Shown here: piece by piece, positions 35,455 through 47,400 of the stretch
Layout of the letters: every line of letters begins with the position of its first letter
Position numbering within the stretch: position 1 is the stretch's first letter
Assembly: GCA_021234155.1 (NCBI GenBank)
Contig: JAJEKV010000277.1
Location: 248,001-312,000, forward strand
Direction: 5' to 3'
Source: Isoetes taiwanensis
Lineage: Eukaryota; Streptophyta; Lycopodiopsida; Isoetales; Isoetaceae
Length of the DNA stretch: 64,000 nucleotides
The notes under the pieces: generated by a model
What the model saw: the letters and a program-made list of their open reading frames with translations, nothing else
Told to the model about the DNA's origin: nothing
Database searches by the model: none
Position numbers and translations under genes: made by a program

Positions 35455-35640
35455 AACTAGGATATGACATGGTTTATTATTCTGTATCATTCCTACTCGA
35501 TATGCTGCAACAATTCCATCCTTCCGTACATGCATAGTGAAAGTGAACAATTCTTTAGCTTCCTCTTTGACTATCATCCCATCTACCTCTTGAGCCCAAC
35601 AATATGCAATGTTAGGGCCCTATCATTGGAATCAATCACT
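35455..35640 (-). other. Second copy of the conserved exon-like frame
   Basis: Minus-strand reading EVDGMIVKEEAKELFTFTMH and RKDGIVAAYRVGMIQNNKPC, the arm-B copy of the frame at 22548-22731. The family is unknown. Most differences are conservative, but the sample is too small to prove selection. Confidence 0.4.
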
Positions 35641-35660
35641 AAAGATCGATTCTGGGATGT

Positions 35661-36922
35661 CAATTTTGCATTTGGCTCTACCTCAAGAAGAAATGAATCT
35701 GTTTATATTGCTATGTCTATTGTCTCACTAGACGTTTGCACTGCATTTCTTGTCGTCTCAAGAAAGAATTGTTCCTGCGAGGTTTGTGTAGACATGCCTA
35801 CCATCTCCACTAAGTCTGCATATTATTATGTTGGTGTAGGTGAAGGGAGATTCCTCATGTGGAGTATGCACCGCTGCAATCATCGAGCTAAGTCTAGAAT
35901 TGCTAGCAATAGTAGAGTATAACATAGTTAGCAATTGAATCCAATGCCCGATACACAGTCCTATTGTTGTGCCTAACCACACCATCCGGTATATCAAGTA
36001 ACTTTACCTGGCCTGAGGTTGACATCATTAAGAATATCCTTTGACGTGTCGGCCAATGTGTCGCTAAAAATTGAAGTTCCAAAAATAATGCAGGAGGGGA
36101 TAGTCAAGGTTATATGTTGACTTTTTTTTTCCTCTTTTAAGATATTTGCATGCATAAAATATTTGGACCAGTATTCGGCTTGACTGTAGGTTTTTTACAT
36201 GCACTAAATCCTTGGACTAAGGTGTTTTGCCATCTAAGCAATGATCTGTAAGCAGAAAAGTAGAAAGGAGAAAAGTGTACCTAAATTTACAGGTGACGAT
36301 GCTTAGTCCTGGCACTTAGATACATGATTAATACGAGCCTTGGAAGAAGCTTTAGAAAAGTGTTGCATACTTCCATTACCATAAGTAGTAGCAAAGGGAA
36401 TCTGGGCATGCCGACTACATAAACAAGGTGCAAAGCACTACGGATTGCCCCCAAAATGCCATGGGTAGACCAACAACATGCATATATACAATACAACCAC
36501 CAATACTTTCATAAAATCTTCAAACTCAACAAGAGACTTGTCCAACTTTATTATTACTTTAAATTGCATCTCCAAGATAGAACTCTAGAATAAAGTTTTA
36601 TTCTTGCTTCACCTTGAAAATGATCTCAATTTTGATCTTACGGACTAAGCTTGATGAGGGCTCCTGTTGTTCTTGCTTGAGCTATGGGGGGGATTTGTGG
36701 ATTTTGCCTGGGCTTTTAGGCGCGTAGGTGGGTTTTTAAGCAATCATGAAATGTCCATGCACTTCTTATGGAAGATGATTAGAGTCCATGAATGTGGATT
36801 ATATGAATTGCAATGATTAGAGATTGCAAGCACAAAGCAAGCACATATAAGATATATCTATAATATGCCATAATATACCAAAACCCACCCTCCTCCTAAC
36901 GAATTGCCCACTTAACATGGGT
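35661..36922. other. Intergenic, nothing recognised
   Basis: No gene is recognised. The last ~75 bases (CCAAAACCCACCCTCCTCC and on to AATTGCCC) match 49160-49205. Confidence 0.5.
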
Positions 36923-37476
36923 TGTGACGTTCCCCGGAAATATACGCCATAAATACGTATATTTCTAAGACTCATCGTCGTACAAGCCTATCATTATAGC
37001 CTTGTACACCGTAGTAAGTGGAAAAGGGAGCATAGCTAAGTTATTTATATAAGTTATCCAACCTTAGGCTTAAGGCCATTTCCACATGGCCTCAACCTAT
37101 TGGGCACCCCCACATGGAAGCACCTCATTGGAGCCACGTGGCATTGACATGGAACCCTAACCTATAAGTATCCTAACCCTAACCCTAGGCCACTTTTGTC
37201 TCCACCTACCTTGTGACCTGTTCTTCACTCAGAACTCTGTTTCGAACATCATTTGTAGTGGTGTAGCTCAGATCGACAACCCCAAGCTAATACGCTCATC
37301 AGAGGGAGGAGGAACCACTTGACTCATCATCAAGTCATGGAGACCCTAGGAGTTGGAGGAAGTGGCGATAGCTTGGGTGCGGGATAGATGGAGGGCCCAT
37401 GCGGCCAGAGGGTTGGATGGGGAATTTCCTACGAGATGTACGACCGGGCGTCGTATATTGAGTAGGGAGCGTCACA
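36923..37476. mobile_element. 554-base terminal-inverted-repeat element
   Basis: The left end TGTGACGTTCCCCGGAAATA and right end (reverse complement TGTGACGCTCCCTACTCAAT) form imperfect inverted repeats of about 24 bases, both reaching ATATACG. The flanks, ...CTTAACA and GGGGCAATCCAAAAA..., are found joined without the element at 49200-49220, which is an empty-site homologue. No clean target-site duplication is visible. The interior has no transposase frame but contains AACCCTAACC / CCTAACCCTAACCCTAG telomere-like words at 37161-37195. Confidence 0.75.
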
Positions 37477-37875
37477 GGGGCAATCCAAAAAATTAACTAT
37501 TAATAATGCGGAGACTTTACATAAATTTATGTATGCAATGGAAAAAACTTCAAGATAGCTTGTGGTGGGCCTGGAAAACGTTCCATAGCCAACTGATCAT
37601 TTTAGACTAAAAGAAGAAAGAAGAAAGCCTTTAGAGAATTGAAGAAAACATATTGCATTCCTCTGTATTCAAAGCTGCAATATGTGCTTTCATTGCAGCT
37701 ATGCCCAAGGAATGAAATGAGCTGAGACTCCTAAGGTATAGTCATACTGTTATAACATTATTAGAATGACAAATAATTTCCAGCTCTTGCAAAATGCATT
37801 TGGTGTTCCAATATGAAATATACAATTATGAAAAGAATTAATACCACCACATTAACCAGTGCAACCTTTAAAATA
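37477..37875. other. Intergenic, nothing recognised
   Basis: No coding or repeat motif beyond the right flank of the TIR element. Confidence 0.5.
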
Positions 37876-38000
<125 letters not shown>

Positions 38001-39459
38001 CTTGTGTCAACTCCTCTTGACCAGTTGCAATATGCCTTGCAAGAATTGTAGCTATAACAATATCCTCCATCGTTATTCCAAACATTGCATTCTATTCTTG
38101 CACTTGCATTTTATAAATCCATCTAATTTGTGGCATAGATATTGTTGCAGATTGTTGCAGCTTCATCGCAACCAGACAAATAATGTTGTGACTAAATGCC
38201 AGATCTGTGCAGGAAGCAAAATTAGTAGCGGCAAGAAATTCATCTGACGTCGTGATGGCTATGGTCAGCAACGCTGTTCGTAACAGAGAACCTTGTTTTA
38301 AGGGCTCACAAATAGAAACCCTATGCCCTTACCAAAAAAACACCATTAAACCTAAATACATATTATTAAATACCCCTTCACCCCGGCCCCTGTTTGGGGT
38401 TTGGAGGGATCCAATAAGACCCCCATCGTTAGAAAGGTTTATAGGGATCCATGAAACCCCCAGTTAGATCTTCTTTGTGGCAAAGAAGACTAACTTATTG
38501 TATTAAACATATGAAAACTTTTGAAGTAAGAAGGCCGAGGAGACCGGCCCCTTTTTTTTTTTTTTTTTTTTGAGATAGATGTTGACTGGGATTTTGGCAC
38601 CTGGTCAACATAAAAGAAAAGAAATTCCGGGGGAGGGGGGGTAAGAAATTATGATCATTGGGATAAAAAATTTGACTTATGGGCTCAATATATAAAGGCT
38701 CTTTAAAATGTTTTTTAATAGTTGAGATGGAGAGGTGCATGTTCTAAGGTTGAGATAAAGAGATCCATGTTCTCAGTTTGAGATGAAGAGGTGAATTTGG
38801 AGGATGAAATTAAGAGGTGCATTATGAGGAGCACGAGCTCCTCCTCTCTTTTCCTTGCTCCAAGTTTTTGGAGAGGGTGGCAGCCTCTCCTTGAACTGGA
38901 TCAAAGAACCCTCCATGGTTCAGAGACATGGAGGGATTTCCGTGTACTTTAGTTCTTATATTATTAAGAACTTCTTTAAGCCCAAATTTATTCGTCAAGT
39001 CTTGTTCAAACGGAACCTTAGAAATTTACCTAAATGATATGTCTTTTGTTTTTGTTAAAACTCACAAGTTGAAAAAAAATGACATGCTAAGGTGCACAAA
39101 ATGCCACTTAACTTATAGAAGGCCTTCTTTAACTCTCCTTTTAGTTAATGAAACCCATAAAGTGCAATTGATTGGAAGAGCAAATGTATCATAGAATATA
39201 TTCTTGAACTAGGTCCCCACAATACTGCAACTTTTGTGGTGTTGTCAAATTGGTAAGGAAAGAAATTTGAGGGCAACAACATTTACCATTTGAAGGGAGA
39301 ACTTGATCGATGAAATAGCTGGCATGAGCCATAAACTCTTTTCTAGCTTATGATTTCAATAAGTACAATCCCATAGCTATAAACATTGATTTCTTGTCTA
39401 TCACAAGTCAACAAACATTTCTTGGCCAAGATAACCAAGTGTCCTCTAGCTTGTATAAT
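38001..39459. other. Intergenic, nothing recognised
   Basis: Only short frames; a 21-base T-run lies at about 38551-38571. Confidence 0.5.
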
Positions 39460-39740
39460 TACAATTGAAGAATGAGTCAATTGTAGCATCAAACATAGAG
39501 TGAAATGTAGCGTCAATAGTGGCATAAAATGTAGCGTCAATAATAGAGTCAGACTTAAGATCAACGAGTGTCAGACATAGAGTCATTGTTAGCGTCAAAC
39601 ATAGAGGCAGAATTAAAGGTCAGCATTAGAGAGAGATATAAAGTCAAACTAAGAGTTAGCGTTAGCATCAGACATAGAGTCACCAACAGAGGCAGTTTGG
39701 TGAGATGAACTAGCATCATCCATAGAGTCAGTCGTAGTGG
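39460..39740. repeat. Degenerate short-unit repeat (ATAGAGTCA / TAGCGTCAA)
   Basis: Words such as GCGTCAA, ATAGAGTCA, ATAGAGGCAG and CAGACATAGAGTCA recur irregularly more than ten times, suggesting an eroded minisatellite of roughly 15-20-base units. Confidence 0.65.
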
Positions 39741-40224
39741 CAGAATTAGCAGCAGAGAATTAGCTAATGCATATCTGTTGCAATTAACTGCAGAACACCA
39801 TTTTTACCTCAAAAATCACCAAAAATAGTCCTCTGACTCTATGGCTGACGCTAATACCCCCTTCCTCTTGTAGTGCCCATTGCAAAACATAAGTCCATCT
39901 CGAATCTCAAAATAACTTGAGACAATTTAAGATCTTTAAAGAGCTCAACTGCTATGGTGAGGCCAAGATCTTAAGCTCATTTTCTAGTTTCAGATCAAAT
40001 AAATGAGGTCACATCCTACCTAATAATTTTGATCATGTACAATTCATAACAAGACTTTAATAAATATAGAGCACAATATTGCAATACAAATGTGTAGTCA
40101 AGTCTCTTAGGCCAAGAAACTGTCCATTTAAGGTTACTCATTTGTACTGCAATCTTGTATTCGTGCTGCATATGGTTATCATGGAATATACCTGCTCCAC
40201 CAAATTGACCAGGACACCGAACTC

Positions 40225-40258
40225 GAGCCGTATGCGGGGAAACCCTCACGTATGGTTC
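40225..40258 (+). ncRNA. Group II intron domain V-like hairpin
   Basis: The 34-base segment starts GAGCCGTATG, has a GGG-GAAA-CCC cap with a GNRA tetraloop, and ends CGTATGGTTC. It can fold into the catalytic domain V hairpin with the AGC triad near the base, and the primary sequence closely matches organellar group II domain V. No surrounding intron domains or exons were identified. The parsimonious reading is a fragment of organellar DNA moved to the nucleus. Confidence 0.6.
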
Positions 40259-40324
40259 TCAGGAGGGAAATCGTGTTGAGGCCAGGGAGATGTGGGGAAA
40301 AAACACTGGAAATTGATGTTTGGA

Positions 40325-40425
40325 TTAGAAAGCCATCGAATGTTTTCCACGGGGTAAGGTTTGGCTGTAGAATTATCAAACCTTACCCGGAAAAAGGGAG
40401 GATGTGATGAGTCGACATCGAGGTC
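40325..40425. other. Palindrome and LSU-rRNA-like word near the domain V
   Basis: GGTAAGGTTTG and CAAACCTTACC (about 40354-40388) form an 11-base inverted repeat with a 14-base loop. 40401-40424 (GATGTGATGAGTCGACATCG...) matches, on the opposite strand and with one mismatch, the highly conserved peptidyl-transferase region of large-subunit rRNA. The match ends on both sides, so this is at most a scrap. Confidence 0.35.
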
Positions 40426-42420
40426 TCTGACATGTCGTGCTGGCCAGTTCACCATATGGCCAGCTCCGATAGTGTGACAGGTAGTGTGTACAAGCCCCAG
40501 GAATGGATTCACCGCCATAATAATTCCATGAACACCTAGAAAAGGAATGGCGAATAAATGAACTCTGATTTGGAACAAGAAGACCTACGCTATCGAGCCC
40601 CAGAGTTCACGTTCTCATGTGGTGACTCAAAATATTCCATTTCAGGTGCATTCTCCCCCGGAATATCATTGTTTGGGTATGACTGTCCAATGAACTAATG
40701 TGAAGCTCGGGGATCTCATCAAAGATGGGGATTGATTCCGGATAGGGCAACAAACAGGATAGGAGGGTAAAAACACAATAGTTCGATTAACTAGAATCGG
40801 TGGGTCAAAATGCTACCTTAATTCAATGAAAATGCACCTTTATGTAAAATACTGCATTGTAGCACAAGGATTGTTTGTGTGCCATTCAAGAAAACGTAGA
40901 AAAAATGCACAATCCAACACAAAGACAAGTTGCTCCCACACAAGGATTCAAACATTCCAACCCGCACCATTTCATATAGACTACAACATTTCAGTAGATT
41001 AGCCAAATTAACCCCACATATTTTGAATGCAAATACATGCACACTTACAGATATTATAGATATGTCAGAATTTCTAGTTCATGGACTAATACTCCAGATA
41101 GTGATGCTTGAGAAAGATATCTAAAATCCATTTCAGTAAAATTACCCCATTCTGTTTGCTGTCGAACTAAATTGTCTGGCAATGAACTTACAGGTTTATC
41201 ACATAACCTTCACTATTACAAGTAATGTGAAACAAATTATAGGTGTTAACAAAAGAAATGCCTCAGCTTTCTAGCCTATTGAGAGGATCATTCACAGCCG
41301 GCTTGAATTGTGCCAATGCAAGAGCAGGAAAACGAAAATAATAGACATGTTAAGAAGAAAGAAAATAAAAATAAGAACCCTAAAGAGAAAGAGTAAGAAA
41401 TTCCTAAAGAGATTATCCAAGACCTGCCTCTATATTTGCATGAAAGACAAGCATGGCAAATAGAATGATGGCTGCTAACATGATTAACAAGTTTTCACAA
41501 TCCGAGACGTGCAATTTTTGCTCTTTATTCTTTCGAGTTATCGGACTCTTTGCAATAAAGTGGTCCTTTTTTGCATTGAGTAAAATAATGCATTTGTCAG
41601 AATTTTGCCACTTTGGCCCTTCATTTTGACACTGTTCAATACTGACTAGAACTGACAGTAGCTCAACACAAAGAAAAAACTCGAGGATAAGAAAAACATA
41701 CAGTTTAAGAGCTATTCAAGACACATCTTTGAAGAGAAATATGCATAGCAACTTACAACATATGCAGCAATTAGAGTAGTCTAAGACACATTGATGTGAA
41801 CCAATGACATATTAAAAAAACTTCTCATGCCTTTAAGGGATTTCTGTATGCATTTTTTGGTCCTTGTCTATGTCTTCAATTCTAGTGCAAGCTTTCAGGC
41901 TACACTACAGACAAACGTAAGCACATTTGGAGAAAAGTCTTCTACTTTCATAATATAGAAACAATTTAATGCTTCAATGGCATTCCCATTTTCAATATAT
42001 CCTGCAATTAGAATAGTCTAAGACTTGGGGGTCCATGGTAATATAACTGTACATCCCTATTCTTTTGATAGCTTGCATGTATGCGGTTATCCACTCTCAG
42101 CCATTATACAAAAAATATGCTGAGATGAATGAACCAAAGACCATAATTTTGCTAGTTTATGCAAGCCTACCATGCAAATCAAAATACTGCTAGTAGTGTA
42201 TCCATTGTATGGCAATATATACAACAAAGCTCTAAATGCTTTTGGCATCTACAGACTATAACATGGTTAGTGTCTTATAGATTACTTATTGTTCTTCTCC
42301 TCTTATAATAGAAAGTTATTAGTTAATTAGGAGTCAGCAAGTCTCTTTTTCATCCCTTTGTTACTTCAGGGGGCATCCCGTTGTTATCCGTGTTATTCGT
42401 TATTCAACATCTAACAAGCT
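40426..42420. other. Intergenic, nothing recognised
   Basis: AT-rich, with short open frames only. The minus frame at 40246-40578 (contains GVHGIIMAVNPFLGLVHTTC) is suggestive in composition but unrecognised. Confidence 0.45.
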
Positions 42421-42815
42421 CGGGTGGATCTTGGTGTCGCATTACACTGGCATAAATGAGTAGAAGTGACTGTTCATAGATGTCTAGATAGTTTTGCTTA
42501 GTTGATTAAGGGCATGTCAGTTAGGAACATTACATTACGTTGGTCTACGGTTTGCGATGCTCGAGGTCGAGCATAGTTCTAGTGGGAGAGATTGTAACGG
42601 AGACATGGGAGACCGCTTGGGTGGATCTTGGTGTCGCCATCCCGAGACACCGACATAAATGGATAGAAGCGGCTGTGATGGATCTTGGTGTCGCATTCCC
42701 GAGACACTAACGTAAATGAGTAGAAGCGACTGCTCATAGACGTCTAGACAGTTGAGACAGTTTTGCCCAGTTGGTTAAGGGCATGTCAGTTAGGAATGTC
42801 ACATTAGTTGGCATA
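42421..42815. repeat. Direct repeats ~250 bases apart
   Basis: GGTGGATCTTGGTGTCGC occurs at about 42422, 42618 and 42675 (the last as GATGGATC). The first and last are followed by ATGAGTAGAAG(T/C)GACTG and TTAAGGGCATGTCAGTTAGG. This may be a partial LTR or a tandem array; no element ends were resolved. Confidence 0.75.
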
Positions 42816-43044
42816 TAGAATTCATCTTCTAAAAACTTGAAATCATGTAACTGCAACACCAAACAAGCATCTAACTGCAACACCAAACAAGCACCAGTCC
42901 ATTAAAGAGCAATCAATTTGACATCTCAATGGATTTTTTTTTCGATCAATTTGACATCTAAATGGATTTCTAGTTTAGATCTCATTCATAATTGAGTAAT
43001 TGAGGTGGCATCACAAATTATAAATTTTGACTACTTGAGTGCTC

Positions 43045-44268
43045 TTACTTATGCTTTTCCAAGCACACTTGCACAAATGCGTCTAAATTTTGGGCAGAGC
43101 TTCCACCCTTTTCAGTGGCTATTCTAGCCTGCCGCTGCAGCAATTTAGCTCGATTCATCATCTCAGCAGCTTCATTTCCCTGCATCAAAATTCGGACAGC
43201 TCTTTCCACTTCTTGCCGATCCACCATGCCCTCTTCATTTTCCTTTACATCCACCCCAATCTTGAGCTCATCCACCAAGTATCTGCAACTAAATGGCTGA
43301 TCGATGGTAAAAGCAAAGAGACGTAATGGAATTCCGCCAAGGCGGATGCATTCCAAAGATTGAATTCCATCCACAATGTGTCACAAATCCGCCTAATCGA
43401 TTCATGACCTAGAATAAATTGTTGAGGCGCCCATCCCCCGATTATAATCCCCGTTCTCGGTTCCGTTCTTCAAATCCTTGGGAAGAAGAATAGGGGATTA
43501 TCCGGCAAAACCCACAAAAATTTCTGCCCGCTTGCTTCTAATCCAAAAGCCAGCTCTTCAACCTGTGATTCCTTCAGATTTACCCAGCTTCCAAACGATA
43601 GAAATAGGACGGAGTTGGGCGCTTGCTTGCTGAGCCATTCTTGGCACTGGGCTTCCTTTTCAATGCCAACTACATACCCTTTTTTTGCCGAATCATTTTC
43701 ATCGCCTTTTAGCTGAAGAAGAGGGCCAATTGCTCTGAATTTTGTCTCTGGAAATTGCTTTTCTAGGGTTTATAAAGTTTTGCGATCTAAATCGAGAAAA
43801 GTGTTAACAAAAACTGTTTCTGAATCTTCAAACTGCTTACCTATATCAGACAGGGTAAGGAACGTTTGATTGGTGGGATCCTTCAAGAAAGGCGGAACCT
43901 GCTTCCAAGGAATTGGTGCGAAATTGGGCAGAAGCAGATTCTCGTCTTCATTTGGAACATTTTGGAGTCCTCTGATATGCACAAAAGCTGTCATGAACAT
44001 GACCCCTGCTGTATAGAGAATATACTTGGGAAGACCCACTTGCTGCAGCGGCAGATGTGACCAGATTAAGAGCATATCCACGATGGCACACAACGGAGGA
44101 GAATCTGAAGCCAAAGACTCCCGCAATATTTCTTCCAATCGGCTCTGTTTTGCAGATGAATTTGAAGGCGCGAACACCATCTGCAGTAACGCGGGGCCTG
44201 GGTTGAATTTCATTGTGGCCCTCGACGTTCATTTCCATGATCTGGATGTCTAGATCTCCGATTATTCC
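43045..44268 (-). pseudogene. UGT pseudogene (a different UGT subgroup), broken and abutting a Copia insertion
   Basis: Minus-strand pieces in order: a middle region at 43770-44213 (ending VFVNTFLDLDRKTL, then stop); a donor-domain start near 43510-43690 (CQEWLSKQAPNSVLFLSFGS, then VEELAFGLEASGQKFLWVLP); a PSPG box at about 43330-43425 (WAPQQFILGHES, frameshift, GGFVTHCGWNS); and the C-terminal end at 43045-43374. At least two frameshifts and a stop separate them. The N-terminal HxxP catalytic-His region is not recognisable. The residues differ strongly from UGT genes 1 and 2, so it derives from another UGT subgroup. The Copia element was inserted at the upstream edge, in DNA continuing at 48849. 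Confidence 0.85.
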
Positions 44269-44476
44269 TGCAAAGGTCATGCAGACGATGAAGAATAAAA
44301 AGGAAGCTTTGAATTATCAGCTGGAACTCTGTTACAAAGATAGGATTCAAAGATCCTTATATGCAGAAAGGAAACAGACTAAAACGGAAACTTCAATAAA
44401 TCAAGCCTCAGATTCAGACCTGAGATCAAGGCACCGAGAAGGTGCACTACCCACTGGAGGATGCCACGTTTCAACA
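44269..44476 (-). repeat. Copia 3' LTR
   Basis: 208 bases, the downstream LTR relative to the polyprotein. Its first bases on the element strand, TGTTGA, supply the last codon and stop of the polyprotein. Confidence 0.96.
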
Positions 44477-47400
44477 CTCCTGCTTGGAAGACTCCAGAGG
44501 GGTAGAGCTCACTTTGTCTGAATCTCCTGCTTGAGCTGAGCCCCGTGGAAGAATGCAAAGACTGGTCCTGTGCTGTTGGAACTTGGAAGGAGGAAGGGGT
44601 TTGGTGAACAGATCAGCTACCATGTGATGAGTATTACAGTAAGGCATGCGGATGATCCCTTCCTGAACTTGTTCCCTGAGATAATGAAAGCGCACTTTCA
44701 TGTGCTTGGACTTTGGATGGTACTTGGAATCTTTGCCAAGTGCTATGGCACTTTGGTTATCACAAAAGATGGTGATGGGAAGCTCCTGCTGAAGCTGGAG
44801 ATCATTGAGAATTTTGTGTAACCAAGCTGCTTCTTTGGCAGCCTCACATGCAGCTATGTACTCAGCTTCCATGGTAGATTGAGCAATGACTGATTGCTTT
44901 TTAGAACTCCATGTGATAATGCTGCCATTGAAGAGAAAGCAATAGCCTGATGTGGAGCGAGATTCATCCTTGTCTCCGGCATAGTCAGCATCAGAGTATC
45001 CGAGGAGGAGATCCTGGGAGGAAGATGGACCAAAGCGGAGGCAGTAGCTGCTGGTGGCCTTCAGATAGCGGAGGACTCGTTTCAAAGCATGCCAGTGGGC
45101 TAAGCCAGGATTTGAGAGAAATCTGCTGAGAAAGCTGACAGAGAAGCTTAGGTCTGGCCGGGTAGAAACCATCAAATAATTGAGACAGCCGATGATACTT
45201 TGATAGGGAATTTGGCGCATTTGTTGTTGCTCTTCTGGAGTTTGTGGGCAATGTGAAGAAGAGAGTTGAATGCCGGGTTCCATGGGAGTCGAGACACCAT
45301 TGCATGAAGCCATATCAAATCTGGTCAGAATGTTGAGACTGTATTGCTCTTGATCAAGCCATAGCAGTCGCCTGGAGCGATCTCGTGTGATTCGAAGACC
45401 CAAACAGCTGTGGATGTCCAAGAGATCATGCATAGAAAAACGTTGAGTGAGCTGCTGCTTGAAGGTGTTGAGAGCTTGCATGGAGTTGCTGATGATAATG
45501 GTATCATCAATATACAAGCCTAGCAGGATAAGTGCATGGGAAGTATGAAGCTGATAGAGGTTGGTATCTGCAGTGCCACTGTGAAAGCCTATTTGAGTGA
45601 GGAATTGATGCATTTTCTCGTACCAGGCCCGCGGTGCTTGCTTGAGACCATAAATTGCCCTGTGCAATCGACATACAAGCTGCTCAGTGCCCGGTTGGAT
45701 GTATCCTTCGGGCTGTTGCAGATAGACCTCTTCTTGAAGCTCACCATAAAGAAAAGCTGCCTGGACATCCATCTGATGGATTTCCAGGTTTTGAGCTGCT
45801 GCAAATGCTAAGAGAAACCTGATTGAGGCCATTTTAATGACTGGCGCAAACGTTTCTTGGTAATCGATGCCTTCCTTCTGAGAATAGCCACGTGCCACTA
45901 GCCGTGCTTTAAAGCGATCAACCGTACCATCTGCTTTGGTTTTGAGTTTGTACAACCATTTGGAGCCAACTACACTTCTGCCTGCAGGCAGAGGACATAA
46001 GGTCCAAACCTCATTGTTGGAAAGTGCCCGCATTTCTGCTTCCATTGCCATCTTCCAATTATGGGCATGGGGATCTTGACATGCCTGTGAGAAAGTTGCA
46101 GGGATCATTGGATCAAGCAAGTTTATGGCAGCGTGATGTTCCAGGTAACGTGCAGTAGGCTTCCATGGGCGTTGTGACCTTCTTGGTTGTGCATGCACTG
46201 GTGATGGCAGGACTGCGATTGCAGGGGAAGAGGGAGATGAGCTGAACAAATCAGAGGTGGGGATGTCTACAATGGGGTCTGTAGGAGGTGCAGATGGACC
46301 AGCTTCTTCTGGAAGTGAAGGTGCAGAAGGTAATGACAGGGTAATGAGATCTTGAGGAGAGGGCTGTGGATCTAAAAGAGAGCTGCCTAGTTCCTCTTCA
46401 AAGAATTGGACATCGTGACTATAGAAGAATGTTTTCTTGGCAGGATCAAATAGCTTATAACCTTTCTTTGTGGTGGAGTAGCCCAGGAAGATGGTAGGAC
46501 GACTTCTAGGATTGAAGGCACTTTGAGCTGGATGTTTAAGGTAGAGAGCATAAGCTAGACATCCAAAAATGCGGAGATGGGAGAGATTTGGCTTTTCTTT
46601 GGACCAGAGTTCAAGAGGAGTGAGAAGGGAGTGGGAGCAGACCAGGCGATTTCGAATATAGACTGCTGTGCTGAGAGCTTCAGCCCAGAAAGATTTGGGT
46701 AGCTGGGCATGGATCAAGAGGCATCTAGCTTGGTCTTTTAAGGTACGATTCATGCGCTCTGCCAAGCCATTTTGTTCTGAACTTCCAGCCACTGTGGTTC
46801 TGTGCTCGATCCCCTGGTCCTCACAAAATTTGGTGAAGACCTTTGAGCAATATTCTCCCCCATTATCTGTCATAATGCTCTTTGGTGCAGTGCCAAGCTG
46901 GGTATGGACCCATTGACAATGGGCTTTGAAAGCAGAAAAAGCTTCACTTTTGTTTTTGAGAAAATATAGAATCACAAATCTGGATGCATCATCTATGAAT
47001 GTGAGAAAATACTGAGTACCTCCAATAGTGACCGGGTGTGGCCCTGAGATATCTGAGTGAATTCGATCTCCTGGTGATGATGCCCGATGGTTTGAAACTG
47101 GAAATGGCAACCTATGTTGTTTGCCAAGGGTGCAGATGGAGCAGGGCCCTTCAAGAGAGAAATTCTTTGGAAGTCCTGTGACAGCATCAATTGTGCGTTG
47201 AATACTTCTTTCTCCTGCATGCCAAAGAGAGTTTTGAGATGCGCCATGTGTGGAAAATGCAGCTCCTGCTGCAACAGAATGTAGCTTATACAGATTTCCT
47301 TGGCGAATGCAATAGGCTAGGGTGCTTTTTTGTTCTCGATCAATGATAGCAACTCTTCCATCTGCTATAAGCAAGGCATATCCCAAGTCCTCAAGTTGGG

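Larger units (their letters stand above)
32770..35660. repeat. Inverted segmental duplication, arm B
   Basis: Reverse-complement partner of 22440-26270. It starts abruptly inside the UGT PSPG box and runs through the UGT 3' flank. An arm-B-specific block at about 33840-34395 is made of other repeats. A + frame at 34661-35059 and a minus frame at 23116-23409 are homologous across the arms (LTLDAPVLGS / LTLDAPFLGS), but they resemble no family I know and are probably not genes. Confidence 0.9.

Noticed and set aside
37161-37195. Telomere or subtelomere
   Set aside because: There are only two to three CCCTAA-like units, within a transposon-like element and surrounded by ordinary interstitial DNA.
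40246-40578. 110-residue minus frame as an organellar gene
   Set aside because: No known organellar protein motif could be recognised, and the frame overlaps a palindrome and the domain V region.
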